Positions 27,998 to 32,892 of a DNA stretch of 32,892 bases are shown here, in pieces. Position numbers and translations under genes: made by a program. Position 1 is the stretch's first letter, and each line of letters opens with the position of its first letter. Under the pieces are notes generated by a model that saw only the letters and a program-made list of their open reading frames with translations, did not search any database and had not been told where the DNA came from. The DNA comes from Gammaproteobacteria bacterium (lineage in GTDB: Bacteria; Pseudomonadota; Gammaproteobacteria; JAADHS01), in assembly GCA_013151745.1 (NCBI GenBank), contig JAADHS010000047.1, positions 1-32,892 on the forward strand, given 5' to 3'.

Positions 27998-29566
27998 TTA
28001 GGGTGCAGAATCTGACCATGTGTTAACAGGGGTTACACTAAAACGACCATCATCAGCAACTACGAATTCAAAAACATGCCAAGTCAGATGATTATTTTCC
28101 TCTCCCGGTGGGGGAGTAAAGAGCGTAATTTCACCATTGACGTTAAGTTCAACTCTTGTCGGTGATTCTGTGATTCCTTCGGTGACCTCTGTTGTAAATG
28201 TTCGACTGTAGTTGTGGACTGAATAACGATAAATGCCCGCAACAGGAAACTTAAAGATAGTAATTATCTCGGGCCCTAAGCTGTCCTTGTTATCAACGTC
28301 AAGTTGTGAAAAGGGGAAATTTAATAAACTTCCTGAAAAATCGAATCGAATGCGTATACCTCTTGGGCCCATGAAATAAGCATCCATATCTAACGGGCTC
28401 TCTCCCCAACTTAATTTGATCGAAATCGAGGTATCGCCAGTTTCATCCTTGACGGGGAGGACAAGACAGGTTTCTATTGTGGTGTCTACTTCGGTCGTTT
28501 TTAACTTAACGGTATTAGTTTTTTTTCCAGCTGTTAAACCAAATAGCAATACGGAAGAATTCGATTTCCCCATAATATAAAAATGACCGGAAGAATTTGT
28601 TATCGTCGAAGCGGTGCTGGAATAATTATCACCGACGGCGATAATGTTCACGCCTGTGATGCGCTCAGATGACGAGTCTTCTATACAGCCGTTGATTTGT
28701 ATTTGAGAATAGAGAGTGCCTGCACTCCAGGTGGAAAAATGACTGACAGTGCCTTCGTAATAATGGCCTGCAGGGTCAGGAATCAATGTAGCGCGACCTT
28801 CTTTTACCCACAGACTATTGTCTTCATTATAAAAATACAAAGGAAGGGTCGAGGGTGGGCTGCCTGTTTTGTCGGCAAGAGGGATGTGAATAGTGGCATT
28901 TTTTCCTTGTGCAAGGTTCAGCTTGTTGTTTTTAGAGTCTGTAAACGTGATTAGAATCGCACCAAAACTTTCTATTGATGAAAGTACTTCGCCATTGACG
29001 TTCGTTTGCATATCACCTGGCATCCATTCAATATCCACAGTGGGGTCGATCACCGTTAAATGAACCGTTACATTACCGTTTGGAATGCTGCCATTACTTT
29101 GTACCAGAGAGCGGGCAGACAAAATAACACGGGCAGAAGTATCGGAAACGGTCAGTATTTGTTCTGTATTTGGATTGAACTCCTGAGTCAGCTCGAAGGG
29201 CAATATACTCACAGGCAGGTTTGCATTTGGAGAGGAGTTTGATAGACGGGTGATTTTTTCTTGGTTAGCAAAACCAGGGGTAGAAACAGTTACCACAATT
29301 CTATCGCTGAGTGCTACATTCGATAGTGTATATCTGCCATCCTTTGCCGTTTTTGTACTTTTTCCACTTGCGCTCACCTTTGCTGCAAAGACCGCGTCAC
29401 CGTTTTTTCCATTAAAAACCTGCCCTGTGATTTTACCGGAAGATAGAGGGGCTACAACGGGAGGAGGGGATAGCGTGTTGTACTCACCATCGTCACCGCC
29501 GCAGGCAACGAATAATAAGGACAAAGACCCCAAAAAAACAGGCCGAAAACCAATAGGTAGTTTCAT
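27998..29566 (-). CDS. Predicted lipoprotein with carboxypeptidase-regulatory-like and YfaP-like domains
   Basis: Signal with lipobox LLFVACGG; ITGQVFNGKNGDAVFAAKVSASGKSTKTAKDGRYTLSNV; LSWGESPLDMDAYFMGPRG resembles YfaP-type repeats. Confidence 0.75.
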   Translation of the reverse strand: MKLPIGFRPVFLGSLSLLFVACGGDDGEYNTLSPPPVVAPLSSGKITGQVFNGKNGDAVFAAKVSASGKSTKTAKDGRYTLSNVALSDRIVVTVSTPGFANQEKITRLSNSSPNANLPVSILPFELTQEFNPNTEQILTVSDTSARVILSARSLVQSNGSIPNGNVTVHLTVIDPTVDIEWMPGDMQTNVNGEVLSSIESFGAILITFTDSKNNKLNLAQGKNATIHIPLADKTGSPPSTLPLYFYNEDNSLWVKEGRATLIPDPAGHYYEGTVSHFSTWSAGTLYSQIQINGCIEDSSSERITGVNIIAVGDNYSSTASTITNSSGHFYIMGKSNSSVLLFGLTAGKKTNTVKLKTTEVDTTIETCLVLPVKDETGDTSISIKLSWGESPLDMDAYFMGPRGIRIRFDFSGSLLNFPFSQLDVDNKDSLGPEIITIFKFPVAGIYRYSVHNYSRTFTTEVTEGITESPTRVELNVNGEITLFTPPPGEENNHLTWHVFEFVVADDGRFSVTPVNTWSDSAP

Positions 29567-29974
29567 CTATATTTTCTCTCTATTTCTCTTTATCTGCACA
29601 GCTACGAATATTTTTAAAAATTTTTTAAATGGGTCGTAATCAAGGCATCGTGCTCAGAGATGAACATTATTTTCTTTTTATGAATGGGCAGGTTCTATAC
29701 CCGTTTTTATGTTTCAGTGGCTTAGAGACGTGCACGACATAATTTTCGTCTTTGTCTTTTGTATCCATGCAGTCGTGCTCACGTCGCTTCAGCTTGGGGC
29801 TGGTCTCAAAAATAGCTAATTTCTATATTAGTTTTTCGACAGATTTTAGCGGTGCTTGAATGTTAGATGTGAGAAACGTGTCTTATTTCATGTTTTTCCC
29901 ATAAAATGAATAAATATAGAGGTTGATAGGACGATGCTGTAGCCGGGATAGTTCTGCTATTTATGAACGGCTTT

Positions 29975-30262
29975 CTATAATGCCTGTTTTTCAAAAACAG
30001 ATGTTCTTCCTGATACATAGTAAGCAAAGGCGATGACTTTAGCGATGACGATATAGAGTTCTTCAGGAATTTCTTCGCCAAGTTCCAATGTCATGAGTAA
30101 TTGGGCGAGTTGGGCATCTTCATGTAGAGGTATGTTGTATTCTTCAGCGAGTGAAATGATTTTTTCAGCCACAGAATCCAGCCCTTGAGCTGAAATGATA
30201 GGTGCAATATTACCATCCCAGGTGAGTGCTACCGCTGTATTTTTTGAAGGGTTATTGTTCAT
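29975..30262 (-). CDS. FhlB-like protein (FlhB cytoplasmic-domain paralogue)
   Basis: AVALTWDGNIAPIISAQGLDSVAEKIISLAEEYNIPLHEDAQLAQLLMTLELGEEIPEELYIVIAKVIAFAY aligns with the FlhB C-terminus encoded at 13.5-14.6 kb; overlaps the upstream gene by ATGA. Confidence 0.9.
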   Translation of the reverse strand: MNNNPSKNTAVALTWDGNIAPIISAQGLDSVAEKIISLAEEYNIPLHEDAQLAQLLMTLELGEEIPEELYIVIAKVIAFAYYVSGRTSVFEKQAL

Positions 30263-31608
30263 GCTTTAGTATCCAGTATCGGGCTGATATGGGTTTTTAA
30301 ATTTCGTTGCTCAATCTTTCCGTGGGTACAGCATAGATTATTGATCTCCATGCCTGCTTGACTAAGACTTTCTTTAAGTTTGTCCATGTGTTTTTCAAAT
30401 AATAATTTTGTTGTGTGATATTCCGAAGTAATGTTGGTATTTACCTTTTTGCCACGTAACGTGATATGGGCGTAGACCGGGCCTAATTCTTCAAAATTAA
30501 AGGCTAGCGTAATGTTCCATCCCTGCTGATTTTTATGTTTTTGATTGCTGTTTTCTTGCTCAATTTTAAGATTGATAACATCAATGCCATTTTGGTTTTT
30601 TACGGGGAGCTCGAAAAGATAGACAACATTGGTATCAACTTGAGTGTTGGCTAACTGAGTTAAGCGTAGACGCGACAAGGTTCCGTCGACGAGTTCAAAC
30701 AATTCGGACAGTAGTGAGTTGATTCCGGGTATGTTCACTAATGAGTCGAAGACTTTTGCTTGAGCGACAACCGGGGTATGATGCATCGGTGGAAGGGAGG
30801 TGTTTTTTTCACTATTGGATATGGCAACAGTCAGTGGTTTACCTTCCATAAGCTCTTTGGGAACGGAATTACCTGACGAGTTCACTAAGGAGGAGAACGT
30901 TTGTGATACGGTGTTGATTGGAGAAAACTGACGACCTGCGGGTGTGAGCGATTGCGGTACAAAAGGGGGGGAATCTGTTTTTCCTTCTTTAGCTATTTGT
31001 TGCTTAATTTCGTTAGCCAGTGCTAACAAGTTAAATTTAAAGTCCTTTGTAAAGTCAATGGGTTTATCTGACGTATTTTGTTTTTGCAATATTTTTTGTT
31101 CAAAAAAAATACCCGAATTATTTAAGTCAGATTTTAGTCCTTGGGGTGAGCTAACAGAACTTGGGGTGGGTAGCTGGTCTATAAGCTTGTTTATTATGAC
31201 TTGTAGTGGGACGGGTATTTTTTCCTGGAGTCTTGTTTTAGATTCCGACAAAGCATGTAAACTGGCCAGTAATGAAGGGTAAGCTGTTTGCCTGGGCAGA
31301 AAATTTCGAATTATTTCATTTTTTAGTTCTATTTTGTTTTCACTTAAAACTTTGAGTACGGGGACAGGGCTTAGGCTCATTATTTTTAGTTTTAAATTCA
31401 CTCCTTCAGATAAAGGGGGAAAAGGTGTTTGTACGTTTTTAGCGTGGACTTGTTGCGTACCGATTTTTAATATGACCTGTTGCTTATTTGTCCTCCCTGG
31501 TTCAATAACAATAGCTTGTAGTGTTTGTCCAACTTTCCAGTTATTGAGTGCGGGTTTGACTTCCGATAAGCTCAGCAATGGCGAGTGAGAAGGAAGGCCA
31601 ATTTTCAT
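30259..31608 (-). CDS. FliK-like flagellar hook-length control protein (C-terminal FliK domain)
   Basis: 449 aa; low-complexity middle, C-terminal LGPVYAHITLRGKKVNTNITSEYHTTKLLFEKHMDKLKESLSQAGMEI. Confidence 0.82.
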   Translation of the reverse strand: MKIGLPSHSPLLSLSEVKPALNNWKVGQTLQAIVIEPGRTNKQQVILKIGTQQVHAKNVQTPFPPLSEGVNLKLKIMSLSPVPVLKVLSENKIELKNEIIRNFLPRQTAYPSLLASLHALSESKTRLQEKIPVPLQVIINKLIDQLPTPSSVSSPQGLKSDLNNSGIFFEQKILQKQNTSDKPIDFTKDFKFNLLALANEIKQQIAKEGKTDSPPFVPQSLTPAGRQFSPINTVSQTFSSLVNSSGNSVPKELMEGKPLTVAISNSEKNTSLPPMHHTPVVAQAKVFDSLVNIPGINSLLSELFELVDGTLSRLRLTQLANTQVDTNVVYLFELPVKNQNGIDVINLKIEQENSNQKHKNQQGWNITLAFNFEELGPVYAHITLRGKKVNTNITSEYHTTKLLFEKHMDKLKESLSQAGMEINNLCCTHGKIEQRNLKTHISPILDTKA

Positions 31609-31785
31609 TTTTATCTCCGGAGTATTGACGGGGATTGTGAATGCCCGTATCAGTACGGTATCGGAAAAAATGCTATATATCTTTACCCTGTTGTGTTAAT
31701 AAAAATTGACTCGAAACTGTTTCTCTTTGTTATTCTAAACATTTGTCGATGACAAATTGTTATGTATTCCTTTTCTAAGGACTAA

Positions 31786-32739
31786 ATGATGAATCAAAAT
31801 ATCGAAAAACCAAGTAAAGACGTGCTTAATCAAACTTGGTATGTTCGGCGTAAGGACAAAATTACGGGTCCTTTTCCTGGGCGTCTTATTTCACGACGCT
31901 TATTATTGGGTCAAGTTCTTATTGACGATGAGTTGAGTCTGGATCAATTTCATTGGCAGTCGGTATCGGAGCTACAGTCGTTGATTCCTGATGTGATGAA
32001 AAGTGATCTTGATGACCCAGTAAATCGTGAGCGCATCGTACTGTCTAAACGTTGGGCGGACGAGCGAAGTTCTCGTAATCGTCGCGAAACGGGGGTTGCT
32101 GAACGGGGGGAGGCAAGGCCAACTACGGATCGCCGAGATTCAGAAAAAACAGGTGAAATTGATTACCGAAAGAGAAGAGACCAGCGCTTGGATGCATCTC
32201 GAAATAATAGAAAAAACTTGCAAAAAAAATATAAACGACGGCAGCGTATACAAAGTTTCACGATTGTATTTTTAGTTGTCGCTGCAGTGCTATTCTCTTT
32301 GATCTATGCCCCCGCGCCTGAGGTCAATGAAAAAACGAATTGTCTAGTTCAGCCTGAAACAGACATTGTTTGGGCGAATTGTCAGTTAGCAGGTATATCA
32401 TATCCTGAATCAAACTTGTCAGGTGCTGATATTCGTAATGCCAATCTATCTAATGCCAATTTGAGTGGGTCGGTCTTGCTAAAAGCAAATTTATCCTATT
32501 CAAATTTAAGCCATGTCAATTTTCGTGCCTCTGACCTTAGTTATGCGAATTTAAAAGGTGCAAATTTACAAAAAACGAACCTTAAAGAAGCCAATTTAAG
32601 CGCAGCGGACTTGTCTTATGCGGATTTGACAGGAGCGAAATTACGCGGTGCTGATTTTTCACAGACTATTTTAAGTAAAACGATATGGGTAGATGGCCGA
32701 GAGTGTGGGCTGGGTTCGGTAGGAACCTGTCGCCAGTGA
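31786..32739 (+). CDS. GYF-like domain, TM and pentapeptide-repeat protein
   Basis: WYVRRKDKITGPFPGRLISRRLLLGQVLIDDELSLDQFHWQSVSEL; charged linker; TM; A(N/D)LSx pentapeptides NLSGADIRNANLSNANLSGS... Confidence 0.85.
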   Translation: MMNQNIEKPSKDVLNQTWYVRRKDKITGPFPGRLISRRLLLGQVLIDDELSLDQFHWQSVSELQSLIPDVMKSDLDDPVNRERIVLSKRWADERSSRNRRETGVAERGEARPTTDRRDSEKTGEIDYRKRRDQRLDASRNNRKNLQKKYKRRQRIQSFTIVFLVVAAVLFSLIYAPAPEVNEKTNCLVQPETDIVWANCQLAGISYPESNLSGADIRNANLSNANLSGSVLLKANLSYSNLSHVNFRASDLSYANLKGANLQKTNLKEANLSAADLSYADLTGAKLRGADFSQTILSKTIWVDGRECGLGSVGTCRQ

Positions 32740-32802
32740 TTTTATCGTCGTTGAAGTTTTTCTTTACTTTGCATAATTATTGAATAACCAAAAGGTATTC
32801 GA

Positions 32803-32892
32803 TATACCCATAGCGTTATGAATTTAGGCGCTTTCACGCACAGCTATACCTCATCTTCAGATTTTCCTCAATCGAAAAAACTCAACTTAGAG
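32803..32892 (+). repeat. Dispersed repeat type B, copy 2 (runs to window end)
   Basis: tatacccatagcgttatgaatttaggcgctttcacgcacagctatacctcatcttcagattttcctcaatcgaaaaaactcaacttag; 5' part is an inverted version of the end of type A, 3' part resembles the end of type C. Confidence 0.7.

Noticed and set aside
1-32892. tRNA, rRNA, CRISPR or defence/phage genes
   Set aside because: None recognisable on either strand by eye.

Overview
The window is a gammaproteobacterial chromosome segment. Its core (about 9.0-27.9 kb) is a Pseudomonas/Vibrio-style polar flagellar and chemotaxis locus: fliLMNOPQR-flhB-flhA-flhF-flhG-fliA-cheY-cheZ-cheA-cheB-motC/D-type stator genes-ParP-like CheW-domain gene-cheW-DUF2802. 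A divergently placed FhlB-like/FliK-like pair lies at 30.0-31.6 kb, followed by a GYF-like/pentapeptide-repeat protein. Upstream are a cytochrome bc1 operon (cytochrome c-petA-petB-petC), a fructosamine-kinase family gene, a decayed S8 (subtilisin-like) protease gene, and a tightly coupled MBL-hydrolase/Stealth-family phosphotransferase pair. I did not find a clearly new molecular system. The least explained signals are: (i) a mosaic family of short dispersed repeats, with one motif folding into a 48-nt near-perfect palindrome in the chemotaxis operon; (ii) the MBL-Stealth pair bracketed by direct repeats; (iii) three good sigma-54 (-24/-12) promoter matches upstream of fliL, flhB and cheW, two of which argue against the long ORF starts; (iv) a ParP-like protein reduced to little more than its CheW-like domain, with no ParC gene beside it; and (v) a protease pseudogene and a DUF1697 remnant next to repeat copies. 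All family assignments come from reading motifs by eye; no database search was run.
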